Shown: positions 37,497 through 48,201 of the stretch, piece by piece
Layout: every line of letters begins with the position of its first letter
How positions within the stretch are numbered: the first letter of the stretch is position 1
DNA from: Maniola hyperantus
Lineage: Eukaryota; Arthropoda; Insecta; Lepidoptera; Nymphalidae
Length of the DNA stretch: 64,000 nt
Reading direction: 5' to 3'
NCBI RefSeq assembly: GCF_902806685.2
Contig: NC_048536.1
Location: 7,812,001 to 7,876,000 of the forward strand
Notes under the pieces: model-generated
Databases searched by the model: none
What the model saw: the letters and a program-made list of their open reading frames with translations, nothing else
Told to the model about the DNA's origin: nothing
Made by a program: the position numbers and the translations under genes

Positions 37497-37625
37497 TTTC
37501 ACCTCCAACTAAGCGCAAAGCTTGTGCTAGGAGAAGGTACGACAATAGGGCAACGGGTGGGATTTGAACTGGCAACCTTTCAGAATTCAGTCCGCTCCTT
37601 TAACCGTTGAGCTATTGAGGCTTAT
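37497..37625 (-). repeat. third SINE type, tRNA-like head
   Basis: Reverse complement has AGCTCAACGGTTAAAGGAGC and GCCAGTTCAAATCCCACCC, A- and B-box-like. A related + strand copy is at 17476. Confidence 0.55.
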
Positions 37626-37861
37626 TCCAAACTAAGCTTACAACTTGACGTCCAGGTCCAGTGTCGTTCCAATTTCGACAGCTTTATAGAACACGATTTT
37701 TGTTTGAAATAGCTCTTCAATAGGTAGCCTACCAATTTAGTTCTACACGGAACTGTAAAAGGGGCATTGAAGGAGCCATCCCGCGTTCTGCTTATATCGC
37801 TCCTTATATCGTTGCGTCCTGCGTGGTTTTCCTCATTGCTGAGAGTTATGACCCCTTTCCA

Positions 37862-38068
37862 TCTATATATATGAGAGGAAAAATTGACGACTGATCTATC
37901 AACGCATAACTCAAACTACTGAACAGATTGGAGTGGGCATGCAGATAGCTATTATGACGTAGACATCCTCTAAGAAAGGATTTTTGAAAATTGAAACCAT
38001 TTAAAGAGGTGAAATAGAGATTTGAAATTTGTGTAGTCCACGCGGACGAAGTCACGGGAATAAGCTAG
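37862..38068 (+). mobile_element. Helitron-like element in neuroligin intron 2
   Basis: Starts TCTATATATATGAGAGGAAA, ends AATAAGCTAG followed by T. Confidence 0.65.
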
Positions 38069-38129
38069 TTCATTTATATAACGGTAGGAGTTTTCGTGGA
38101 ATACGGTGGGTTCCTAAATTCTTCTATAT

Positions 38130-38446
38130 CATCATCATGATCAACCCATCGCCAGCTCACTACAGAACACGGGTCCCCTCTCAGAGTGAAAAGGGTTTTG
38201 GCCTACTATAGTCTACCATGCTGGCCATGTGCAGATTGGTAGACTTCACACACCTTTGAGAACCTTATAGAGAACTCTCAGGCATGCAGGTTTCCTCACG
38301 ATGTTTTCTTTCACCATTTAAGCAAGTGATATATTATAATGAATTAAAACGCACATAACTCCGAAAAGTTAGTGGTGCGTGCCCGGGATCGCACCCCCGA
38401 CCTCCGATTAGAAGGCGGGCGTCTTTACCACTAGGCTATCACAACT
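38130..38446 (-). mobile_element. tRNA-derived SINE in neuroligin intron 2
   Basis: Minus-strand copy from ATCATCATGATCAACCC to CTAGGCTATCACAAC, about 350 bp upstream of exon 3. Confidence 0.75.
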
Positions 38447-38801
38447 TATTCCATATACGATTCGACTATAGAACGAGATTTTGATTCTTCTGTTTTTACA
38501 GTTATTATCGGAAGTTTATGATAATAACCGGGACCTTAACGTACTCTTCGTCGAGTCACGGAGAAAACAAAAATACCAAATTCGGAAAGCCCAAAGTCGG
38601 TTACCCATTCAGTTACCGACTTGGGTCAACGTCGCTTTACAATCGCAATTGATTGATATGTTTTGTCTCAACAAGGCCACACGTCCATCAGCCTTGAAAC
38701 AAACAGAAATTAAAATGCCTGTAATGATCCTACGTTACGTAGTGTACGTTGTTACGTGCATTATTGCTCTTCAAAGTTCTAAAGAAATGTTTCATGCGCA
38801 G

Positions 38802-38960
38802 GTATAGAAGGGGAGAACGAGGGTGCAGGTCTGCCGTGCCTTGTGTTTGTGCACGGCGAATCTTACGAGTGGAGCTCGGGCAACGCGTATGACGGCACCC
38901 CACTCGCGGCGCACGGTGGCATCATTGTAGTTACTATCAACTTTAGATTAGGTGTACTGG
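38802..38960 (+). CDS. Nlg: neuroligin exon 3 (HGES block)
   Basis: Acceptor gcgcag precedes 38802 and donor gtaagt follows 38960; both phases are 1. The translation runs GIEGENEGAGLPCLVFVHGE and on through SYEWSSGNAYDGTPLA to IINFRL-type sequence, here VVTINFRLGVLG. In active esterases the HGGG motif forms the oxyanion hole; here it reads HGES, as in insect neuroligins, so the fold is adhesive and not enzymatic. The exon follows a 7.6-kb intron. An open frame of 108 codons overlaps the region just upstream in a different frame and is not part of the gene. Confidence 0.93.
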
Positions 38961-39530
38961 GTAAGTACCTAACATTTACTAAAACCTCCTGTGACCACCT
39001 TTACATTCCATCATCAGCTCGTGGTCACTATCATTAAGCAGGGGCAAAGGGTGCGACGGAGGGGGTGGTACACTTCGAGCCTGAACCTCCAAACCGGGGT
39101 TCTCTAAACCTTAAGAAGTTCTTTAATGAAATTCCAAATGTAATGTTTAGTATAGATGTATAAGAGTAAGCTTGGAGCTGGAGGCCCCCATACAAAATTA
39201 AAGAGGGAAAATTATGAATTCAAAGGGATCGTTTCTGTACAATTAATAAAGAAAAAATGTTCACACTCACTTCGCTCCTCGCTTTCCTTCTTCAACTAAA
39301 GACTTCAAAAAGTGTACAGTGTGCTTACTTTGAACAAAAAAATTGGACTTTGACTTCATAAATCTCTCTCAGTGAGTAAAATCCGCAAACGTAAAAATAT
39401 TAAAGAGAACGGGGGCCTCTTTAAGTGATGCCGCCCCGAACCTCGGGCGAACTTCTAAATTAGTGAGCCTGACAAATATTAGTATTTATAGCCGAGAAGT
39501 CGGATAGTCCGCAGATCGATTGTAGCTATA

Positions 39531-39607
39531 GTACGCGATAGGTCGAGATGGCAATCGGGGTGTCACCCCGCCTCATACCCTGATTTCCATCTCGATCTGT
39601 CGCGTAC
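39531..39607. mobile_element. compact MITE with inverted ends
   Basis: 77 bp, with ends GTACGCGATAGGTCGAGATG and CATCTCGATCTGTCGCGTAC as near-perfect inverted repeats. It is almost a pure hairpin. Confidence 0.75.
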
Positions 39608-39611
39608 TTTT

Positions 39612-39712
39612 TTTTTTTAATAGATATAGCGAGCAAACGAGCAGGTGGGTCACCTGATGCTAAGTGATTACCGCCGCCCATGAACATTTGCAGCACCAGA
39701 GGAGCCGCCGAC
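39612..39712 (-). repeat. LINE 3' tail fragment
   Basis: Short copy of the same tail, starting at a T-run that directly abuts the MITE at 39531-39607. Confidence 0.6.
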
Positions 39713-40230
39713 TATACTTATTATTTATTTTTTAAATTTATCTAAAGAAACGTAAATACCCCTACTTACCTATAATTTTACTTTTCTCTTCTCATTTAGT
39801 TCATTACAATAATTTCATTATTTAAACGAAAAATTATATCAGATTTTTCTGCTATCCGTAGTTCTTTGTCATTTTATATTTCTCGAGGAAAATATTTTTT
39901 TTATATTTTTATATTAGGTAGGTAAGTATTTTTTACTTTTCAAGTACCAAAGCAAATAAGACAATATTTTCATAAATAAATTAAGTTGATACAGTAATAA
40001 TATTTGTCTAGGTATATTTTTCTTAGAGGGAAATCTAATGAGTTCTAAGAAGTGAAACAAATAACTCTCTTTGAAAAATACTTGTACAGCCAAATTATCT
40101 TTCAAAAATATTTAGTTGTTTATGAAATTTACACAAAGCGGCTTATAGAGTAGAGATGTTTTATAACTCCGACTCTCATCTCTAGGTGTAAAGTTTGAAC
40201 AGAAACCCTAAAAACCATAAAATTTTGACT

Positions 40231-40431
40231 TGCTTATGCTCGCGACTTCGTCCACGTGGACTACACAAATTTCGAACCCCTATTTTATACCCCCTGGGGG
40301 TGGTTACTTCAAAAATCTTTTCTTAGCGAATATCTACTTCGTAATAGCTATCTTTAATTTACATGCCAAATTTCAGCCGGATCCGTCAGTCAGACAGTCA
40401 GTCAGCTTTTCCTTCTATATAGATATCGACT
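40231..40431 (-). mobile_element. Helitron-like element in neuroligin intron 3
   Basis: Complement copy with GCTTATGCTCGCGACTTCGT at its left end. Confidence 0.6.
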
Positions 40432-40583
40432 TCAAAAAATGCCTGATACATAAATTCATATCATTATCATTGGGAGCCATAAGTCATTGTAGGTTTCCGA
40501 ACCATCATGTTATGTTCGGAATGGCTGTAGGTACGACACAACTACGTGTTCTACGATTACTGATCCGTAGATGTAGATAACAA

Positions 40584-40798
40584 TCGATACTTAATAATAT
40601 AAATGCGAGTGTGTCTGTCTGTGTGTCTGTTAGCTTTTCACGGCCCATCCGTTTAACCGATTTTGTAGAAATTTGGTACAGAGATAGCTTGCATCCCGGG
40701 GAAGAACATAGGCTACTTTTGATCCCGGAGAATCAAAGAGTTCCCGCGGGGTTTTAAAAACCTAAATCCACGTGGACGGATTCGCGTGCATCATCTAG
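40584..40798 (+). mobile_element. Helitron-like element in neuroligin intron 3
   Basis: Starts TCGATACTTAATAATATAAA, contains CACGGCCCATCCGTTTAACC and ends CATCATCTAG. Confidence 0.65.
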
Positions 40799-42242
40799 TT
40801 TCATATATTTAGATATACCTACTTAGTTTTCATTCTTATATACGATGTTATGCCACTAATATCTTTGTATGTATTTAGATTTAGTGGGTCAATATAAAAT
40901 CTTGATCATTAAACGTGGAAATGATATACATTTGATTTTATAGCACTCCCCAACATTCGATCCCCGCGTAATGAGCGAACAGCACCACCCTCTACGAGTA
41001 ATTGACACGTTTAGTGTGAATTACTCCCAAACGATGTAATACGATGCCGTGGAACTTTTGTTAATTAACTATCAGTGCAAAATCTCCGTATTAATTAATA
41101 TGGAAATGAAATGTTCGAGAGCGCTTGTCAATATCCTGATCCCTGGTCGTTATGTGCGACCACCGCAAATTGAAACATTGGTGTTGAATGTTTACCACCA
41201 TACGATGTCGACCATCACCGCCGTCGTCAGATTACATCTTTGTGAATATAAATTATTGTTTAATTTTTAGGGTTACGCAGTAAAACAAGGAACCCGTCCA
41301 GTCCTAGTCCATTAGTTCGCCTGTCTGTCCGTCTATCTGTATGTGTGTTTAAATCACATGAATTAAAAAAAAAAGCTGTATGTTACAGCACATTTTTAGG
41401 TATAAAATTTATACCTAATATGCATATTAATTATTTAACAGGTTTATGCTATAGTTTTTTAAATGTTACCGTAATACTGAGGCATATTAAAATTTTGAAA
41501 AAACGTGAGGCGACAAAAATTTTTTAAAACCCCCTAGGGTAGGTAGGTAATAGGTACCTCGTAAAAAAGTATTTCTGAAAAAAAAAACTGTTTAAGAAAA
41601 TAATGACCGCCAAAACGTTCAGCAACTATCATTTCTATACCGAACTTATAATTAGATGTGCGTGTTCTGACCAGTTTTAAGAGTTAGACCAGTAGTAAGA
41701 GGCACCTACCTTTAAAATATCTTTTATTTATCTGTTTGGGTATCTGAAGTTATGTTGAGGAAAATTTATAATTAAATACTTCTAAAACTTTAATTTTAGG
41801 ATTAGCTGAAGCATTTTAATCGTATCTACATACTAAGGTCCCATATCTGTAGATCACTCATTCACTAATATGTGAAAGATTAGTGTGTGGGCGGCGTGGT
41901 GTCACACACGAAGTGATGAAGGTTTATATTCATGAAATCGCTTTTAAATTGTTATTGAAGATAACATTCGGTGTTGTTTATCGGAGCGAGCACATAATTA
42001 GGTTTGGTCTGGTTTTAACCAAGTCATTGCTCAAAATTTTACGCCAATATTATCAGAGTGTAAAATATATTATATGACTATACTTACACCATTTTGTTCA
42101 CTTGTTGTGAAATGGGCTCGCACTTGACGGCAATCTTGCCTGAGAAACAACAGCAATGATGAGGTCTAAGTTGGAGCGCGCTTGCCTAGAAAAAAAATAT
42201 TCGACAATAGTAACACAAAAAAAACACTTGTAATAAAATTAT

Positions 42243-42477
42243 TTATACTATAATATTATATTGAGGAAAGATTTGTTTGTTTGTTTGTGATTGATACGAT
42301 ACGATGGTCTCTGCAACTACTGAACCAATTTTAATAAATCTTTCAAACTTTAGAAAGCTACTTTATCCGGATGTAACATTGGTTATATTATTATGTATTT
42401 AAAGGTAGATAAGTACTACCTACCTACCTACTGTATATCTAATTTCCTCCCTGTGAAGCCTGGAAGATCAGTTAGTA
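42243..42477 (+). repeat. CTAG-type element, relative of 31793-32554
   Basis: Shares AATATTATATTGAGG, GTTTGTTTG and CTACTGAACCAATTTTAATA; its end reads GATCAGTTAGT. Confidence 0.5.
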
Positions 42478-42485
42478 TCTAATAA

Positions 42486-42708
42486 TCTAAAATATATAAC
42501 AGGAAAAGGTGACTGACTGACTGACTGACAGATCTATCAACGTACAGCTCAAACTACTGGATGGATCGGGCTGAAATTTGGCATGCAGATAGCTATTATG
42601 ACGGAGACATGGCTAAGAAAGGATTTTTAAAATTCAACCCCTAAAGGGGTAAAATAGGGATTTCAAATTTGTGTGGTCCACGCGGCTAAAGTCACGGTAA
42701 TAAGCTAG
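42486..42708 (+). mobile_element. Helitron-like element in neuroligin intron 3
   Basis: Starts TCTAAAATATATAACAGG and ends GTAATAAGCTAG followed by T. Confidence 0.65.
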
Positions 42709-43299
42709 TAACAAATGTTTGTTTATGACACCCTCCAGAATGCTAAACGCCAAATTTCTCAGCGTTTAAGTGACATCAATTATAAAGATCTGAATTCAAA
42801 TATTATATGTGCAAAGGCCTTTCCTTAATTGGACAGGGCTTCCGATGCTATAGATACATTAATTAATATGGAAATTAGTTGTCCGATAGCGCTTGCCGAT
42901 AACCGATCCCTGGGCGTTACGTGTGGTCCGTCCACATATCACACGGTTGTAAAACGGTAGGATGTAATATGTCACCGGGATTGCCAATGTGTCTTGTTTA
43001 TCAGCATATCCCATAAAACACGCGATTCTAAACCCTTCCTGTTGCTGTCATTTATTGTACCCGCGTATGCTTGATAAAGGCTTGAGACTTTTAGCTACGC
43101 AACTGTAACGTATACGACAGCGACACGCAACATTTTTGTGTCGCGTATTGCAGTCACCAAATAGTCTCCTTACATTTTAATACAAAGCGTTGGTCTGGTG
43201 TCGCCTTCCATATGTGTCTCGTATCCGGTAGGTACGTTGCGGTTGCGTGTCTCGGTCGTGTGTCACGGTCGTGTGTCGCGATCGCACGTCGCAGTTGCC

Positions 43300-43470
43300 T
43301 TGCTCAAATCAAATATTTATTAAACTCGAACCAAATATTATTAACCGGAGGGCTGGCAGTTACCTCGGTCAGCATATTAGTCTGGCCATTCAACGAGGTA
43401 ACGCTGCCAGCGTTCTGGGCACCCTGCCTCGTTGCGGTGGTTTAGATGATATTTTCGATTTGTAATTTTT
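43300..43470 (+). pseudogene. LINE-like C-terminal fragment upstream of exon 4
   Basis: A frame reads INRRAGSYLGQHISLAIQRG followed by NAASVLGTLPRCGGLDDIFDL and a stop, then an AT-rich 3' region. The same motif occurs at 44500-44670. I treat it as the end of a retrotransposon polyprotein; the clade is not assigned. Confidence 0.5.
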
Positions 43471-43842
43471 ATGTTCTAGAATAAGTTTGGTATTTTTGTT
43501 TTTTGTATTTTCAATCACTATAAAATTAAATATTATTAACACAATTTTTAATTCTTTATCCATTAGTGAACTTGCCTTTCAAAATGAATCTAAGACAATC
43601 AATTAAGGGTACAAACGTAGCCCACAAACAATTTGTCATGTCGAAACTTTTATATAAAGCCTATAAATTTTCATTGTGAAAACGCTTGTTAGCACTCACC
43701 GATAACTGAACTCTGATGGTGTAGTATGTTGATAGATTGCCCACAAATTGACACAATCGATGTTTATTGACCACATGATGAAATACTACCTCTATTTACG
43801 TACCTACATACTGTATTTTGTCAAACAAAATGGATTACATCT

Positions 43843-43997
43843 GTACGTACAGGTCGAGATGGCAATCGGGGAAGGAACACCCAGCACATCCGCATAGACC
43901 CCGTGCTAACCCGGTGCGGGCGAGCGCGGGTGACATGCGGATGTGCGGGGCGCCCCCCCGCCTCATACCCCCATTGTAATCTCGACCTGTCGCGTAC
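43843..43997. mobile_element. MITE of the same family, longer centre
   Basis: Ends ACAGGTCGAGATGGCAATCG and ATCTCGACCTGTCGCGTAC pair; the centre is GC-rich with GCGGATGTGCGGGGCGCCCC. Lies 140 bp upstream of neuroligin exon 4. Confidence 0.7.
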
Positions 43998-44136
43998 TAT
44001 ACATGAAATACGTCTATTTGCGTACCTATATACTACTTTATTTTGTCAAACAAAAATTATCATAAAACTAGGCACATTTGGAAAAGACTGTAAATATTAT
44101 AACCTGATAAGTATCTAATTAAAATAAATTCCTCAG

Positions 44137-44325
44137 GTTTTTTAAAGACTGGTGCTAGGGGATCGGCACAGGGTAATTTCGGGCTAATGGACCTCGTGGC
44201 AGGGCTGCATTGGTTGCGGGAAAACCTTCCAGCATTTGGAGGGAACCCCGAAAAGGTTACACTGATGGGGCATGGGACTGGAGCAGCGCTCGCCAACTTT
44301 CTTGCAGTATCGCCGGTTGCCAGAG
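44137..44325 (+). CDS. Nlg: neuroligin exon 4 (dead nucleophile elbow)
   Basis: The exon starts after cctcag with two bases completing Gly, reads FLKTGARGSAQGNFGLMDLV and then AGLHWLRENLPAFGGNPEKV, and reaches GHGTGAALANFLAVSPVAR before donor gtatgt. The QGNFGLMD and NPEKVTLMGHGTG blocks are diagnostic. The usual catalytic GESAG is GHGTG, so there is no nucleophile Ser, consistent with neuroligin. It ends in phase 1, requiring the next exon to supply two bases. The next recognisable exon (48034) starts in phase 0, so an exon is missing between them. LINE-derived fragments lie on both sides of this exon. Confidence 0.93.
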
Positions 44326-44499
44326 GTATGTTAAACTTACTCGTTACTTCCTAAACAACACTATACCTCTACGCGAAATACAATTTTATTCTTTTTTCCT
44401 CCGGTTTTCAGTAAATCAGACTAATAATATTTCAATAAATATTTTAAGTTTAAATGGAAGTTCGTTCTTATATACCTACTAATTCATGGGGCCCGGGGT

Positions 44500-44670
44500 C
44501 GAACTTATCAAAAAGGGTTATCGAGTCCACCGGGGATCCAAGAGCTGTCACCTACTTTGGACAAAGAATTAGTTTGACCATCCAAAAGAGCATTGCTGGT
44601 AGCATCTTGGGTACAATGCATTGATGCAGTTGTCTCGATGAGGTTTTAGATTTAATTTAATTTATTTTAG
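44500..44670 (+). pseudogene. LINE-like C-terminal fragment downstream of exon 4
   Basis: The translation includes LSKRVIESTGDPRAVTYFGQ followed by RISLTIQKSIAGSILGTMH, a stop, and CLDEVLD. It aligns by eye with 43300-43470 and extends further N-terminally. Confidence 0.5.
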
Positions 44671-46508
44671 TCAAAAAATCAATTTTAGTTTATATTTAAG
44701 TTGATTTCATAAATAAGTTATAATTACAAATAAATGTTATATTATGGTTATAGTACTATGGTTATAATATGGATAGTTATAATTACAATTAAACGTTATG
44801 TTATGTCATGTACCTATCTAGAGATTAATTAAACTCGTAATATTTTGTATTTGCGGACAGTTGAAAAATCATTTCAGGATTTTAATTACCGACGAACCCC
44901 ACGGAAAAAGGGGCATAATAGAGCAGAATTACACGGTTACGTTTCTGAAATCGCCACAGCAGAGACCGCGGCCTCCGCAAACAACGTTCACGAGTGATGC
45001 ATGGAACCACCCATTGTTTATAATTAGACCGGCCTGTGGCGAATTTCATTACGCTTTCGTGTCAAGAGCTTCGTTGAAATCCTTTGTCACTATGTATTAA
45101 GGTCCAAGATCCCAGAACCGCCAGACGTTACTTATTTTCTGAGAAACAAAATGTGAGGGGTAGAGTAGTGTTAGTGTGTAGGTATGTACTTTTAACGTAC
45201 CAAGTACCCTATATTATATACCCTATATATTTGCTAGTTTGTGCCGACGGCTAATTTAAAGATATCAGCGGCTAAAGGTACGTGAAAAGATTACTCACTT
45301 TTCTTAGTCTGAGTGCTGATTTTGATGTATGTTTCCTTTGGATCATAATATAAAAATTACGACTCAGACTATAAATAAGATGAAATATGCTATTATCGCG
45401 AGCTTTAAAGCTTTGGCGGAAATTACTGCCAGTGGGAAGTGTCTGGCAGTATTAAATACGGATTAACCATATTTTGTAAAACATACAGCCATATACATAC
45501 ATAACAGCATACCTTTAGCAGTTGATACCTATTTTAAAAATTGGCCATCAGCAAGCTACAAGCTAGCACGGCTAGCTAGTACGTTAACTCGGACACTCTC
45601 TACTCAATCTCACAAATTTTGTTTCACAGAAAGTAAATAGGTATCTACTGTCCTGGTAATAAATAAATACGGTCCTGGGATCTTGCTCTACTATAAAGGC
45701 CGTGTCACAATATGAATCATCGTTTTATGTCAAAATTTTAAACCAGCTGTATCTGGTAAAGTGACATCAATCATTATTACAACCTAAATTGTGATTGGTT
45801 GAATTTATGGTAGGTATTTTTGTTGTAACACTGCATTATGAGCGAATGTCGGCCAACCATAGGTGATTTCGATCGTCACACTGCACTTTGTCAAACTACG
45901 TCGGTAGACCCTCATTTCCAATGGAAATACCATTCGAACTATTTACGACGCGTTACCTAATAGCTAAACTTTTGCATCCAAGTTTTCCTAGATCTGCCGA
46001 GACGTAATAAATGTACGAAATTGTTTTAATCAACGTACAAAAAGATATGAAAATCAAATACGTATTAAACAGCTACTTCTCTTACTATGAGAGGTATTTG
46101 AGGAACTCGTGGTTTTTGCAACAAAGCTCCCATTTACAAGTGATGCTTGGAACTAGATTTTGTAAGTTTAAGTGATAAGTTTAAGTATGTAATAATTAGA
46201 ACGGCGGATTTAATTAGTTTGGTATATCAAGAGTCCTCACTTAATATAATTATACTGGCCGTGGAGAAAGTTAATTAATTATGTAGACACAAAAATATTT
46301 TTAATTATAGGTACGGTACACCTTATAAAATTTACTTGATAGCTAGCCGTTAATGTTACCAACATGCTTATTACTGCCTGATGGAATAATCAGAAAAAGG
46401 TTAATACACACACATACTCACAACATTCTACGTAATCTAATTCTTGTACATTTTATACATCCCCTGCAACACTAATTAATTAAATCAACATAAAAACTAC
46501 ACTCCACT

Positions 46509-46747
46509 TCATTCCGCTTTGGTTACAAGGACTTTATCCAATCGAGTTAATTGATTGCCCTTATTGGACCAAAATGTTTTCCCCAATAGCTTACGTTTAT
46601 CAGTTGCTCCTCCACGGAAAGAACAAAATTTAATTAGGTAATCTATTTCAGAACTACTGAGGCGCGTCATCTTATTAAGCGGGTCGGGACTCAGCTCTTG
46701 GGCGTTGCAGAGAGAACCGCTCACGATAAAAAGAAAGGTAGACAGCG
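46509..46747 (-). CDS. possible terminal exon of a small secreted protein, antisense in the neuroligin intron
   Basis: On the minus strand an AG at the end of cgcttttatgtag (46748-46760) is followed by two bases and 78 sense codons ending in TGA. The first residues, LSTFLFIVSGSLCNAQE, have the hydrophobic core and small-residue cleavage site of a signal peptide, so an upstream exon would only need to supply Met and a few residues. The rest, with GGATDKRKLLGKTFWSNKGN in the middle, is basic and has only two Cys. I do not recognise the family, found no first exon and see no clear AATAAA nearby. It may be a nested gene or a chance open frame. Confidence 0.27.
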
Positions 46748-47166
46748 CTACATAAAAGCGTATTAAGTGTTAGCTTTGAGCGAGGCGGTGAAAGTAATTT
46801 GAGTAAATTAGTAAACCTAATCCAAGCTCTACCGGGTTCTTATGTTGCGCTTTCCAGGCATTTGCCCTTTTTTGTTTAGCAAGATTTACATAGATCTACG
46901 TTGTTTGTATACTTATAGCAATAGGTATGGTAATATAAATCATATACAGTACGCGGCAAACGATAATGTACATCGACCTTTAGGAAGAGATAGCGGTTTT
47001 GTAGACCATTGTCTCTGTAGTTAAGGCCACGGACTAGATTTCCGTTATCTGTGGTTAAGACCGACAAAACGTCAAATAGGTATGAGTGACAGAGACAACG
47101 CTCTAGAAAGCCGAAATCTCATTTTAAAGGACGATGTACAATATTTTCTGCCGCATACTGTACTAA

Positions 47167-47400
47167 TTTTTTATTCCATTGCAAGTTAGCCCTTGACTGC
47201 GATCTCACCTGATGGTAAGTGACCATCACTTATCATCAGGTGAGTCTAAGATAGTAGGTGGTAGCGGTGTTAACTAGCCACGGCTGTAGCCTCCCACCAG
47301 ACCAGACCAGACCAGCGACAATTTAGAAATTATATTCCCAAATTGCCCCTGCCGGGAATCGAACCCGGCATCATAACTTAAGTAAAAGCAACCCTGGTAA
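47167..47400 (-). mobile_element. second SINE type with B-box
   Basis: The reverse complement carries GGGTTCGATTCCCGGCAGGG, followed by (TCTGG)n from ACCAGACCAGACCAGACC. A palindrome CCTGATGGTAAGTGACCATC lies at about 47210-47241. Confidence 0.6.
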
Positions 47401-48033
47401 CGGACAGCTATTTTTTGAACCACGCTCGTAGGTGTCAAAAGTTGGATAAACTCTTCACCCTATATCTATGTAGCCCGTGTCGCTCCTCGCATGTGTCACA
47501 CACAAAAGCGTACAAGTTCAATTCAATTCAATTCCCAATTATTGGCTTTTAGAGCGTACAAGTTTGTCTTCATTTTTAAAATACAAATTGTATGAGTTTC
47601 GCTTATTTGAAGTTGTAAAATATCTTTGAGTGAAAGTAACATAATTAAAGATGTAAACTTAGAAGTTTACTGCGCTTTTGCAGGTTAAACTCAACTCCAC
47701 AAACTAATGAAGGCATTAGTGTTTAACATGCAAAGTTAAAAGCGATGCCTGCTTTTGCCGGTGGATAAAGTTTAAGCATGTTTAACATTGCTTTTTATAC
47801 TTCAAAACAATGTTTTATACGAATAAGTAGACTTGAATAAAGCTAACATTACGGCCTAGTAAAAGTAGATATAATTTACATGAAATAGTAAACCTAATCA
47901 ACAGACCTTGTTTGCGCTTTGCAGGTTTAGCAATTGACCTTTTTCTGCTTGCCAAGTTTTTGTTAAGCGTAGTGTCCTCTTTCGGTATAGGATACAGTTT
48001 GGGAATGTTTACATTTTGCTTTACGTTTATTAG

Positions 48034-48201
48034 GTTGCGGAGCAGACAGGGTGCCACGGGGATTTGCTGGAAGACGACCTGGCACCGTGCCTACGCAACA
48101 AGCCCCTTACAGAGTTACTTGCCATTCGGCTTGATCCACCACGCTTCCTGCCGGGATTTGCGCCATTTGTCGATGGCACGGTTATTGTAAATCCATCCTC
48201 C
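48034..48201 (+). CDS. Nlg: neuroligin exon 6 (after the missing exon)
   Basis: The exon is 56 codons, phase 0 at both ends. It starts after ttattag, which is an in-frame stop, so the coding segment must begin there. The translation starts VAEQTGCHGDLLEDDLAPCL, continues with LRNKPLTELLAIRLDPPRFL and ends FAPFVDGTVIVNPSS before gtaagt. The Cys pair in TGCH and APCL matches the second disulfide loop of esterase-like proteins, and FVDGTVI is a conserved family block. Joining exon 4 directly to this exon shifts the frame, so at least one exon must lie in between. Confidence 0.9.

Larger units (their letters stand above)
31227..38801 (+). other. neuroligin intron 2 (7.6 kb)
   Basis: GT...AG intron with one CTAG-type dimer (31793), two SINEs (33627, 38130), three Helitron-like copies and a tRNA-like SINE piece (37497). 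The 108-codon frame at 38481-38807 just before exon 3 is out of phase with it. Confidence 0.8.
38961..44136 (+). other. neuroligin intron 3 (5.2 kb)
   Basis: Holds two MITEs, a LINE tail, three Helitron-like copies, a CTAG element and a LINE-like fragment (43300). At 43215-43290 there are tandem units of the GTGTC.CGGTCGT type. Confidence 0.8.
44326..48033 (+). other. neuroligin interval that must contain the missing exon
   Basis: Contains the LINE-like piece at 44500, a near-duplicated TTATAATTACAA segment at 44716/44775, the antisense candidate exon at 46509-46747 and a SINE at 47167. Three related short segments around TGCGCTTT..CAGG occur at 46845, 47672 and 47912. No sequence matching the expected exon was found by eye. 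Confidence 0.7.

Noticed and set aside
38481..38807. 108-codon + frame just before exon 3, considered as an alternative exon or nested gene
   Set aside because: It is out of phase with exon 2 and exon 3, the in-phase reading has an early stop, and no domain is recognisable.
38802..44325. Annotation as an active carboxylesterase
   Set aside because: HGES and GHGTG replace the oxyanion and nucleophile motifs, so catalysis is not expected.
47912..48190. 92-codon frame overlapping neuroligin exon 6
   Set aside because: It reads exon 6 in the wrong frame; the correct frame gives conserved neuroligin sequence.
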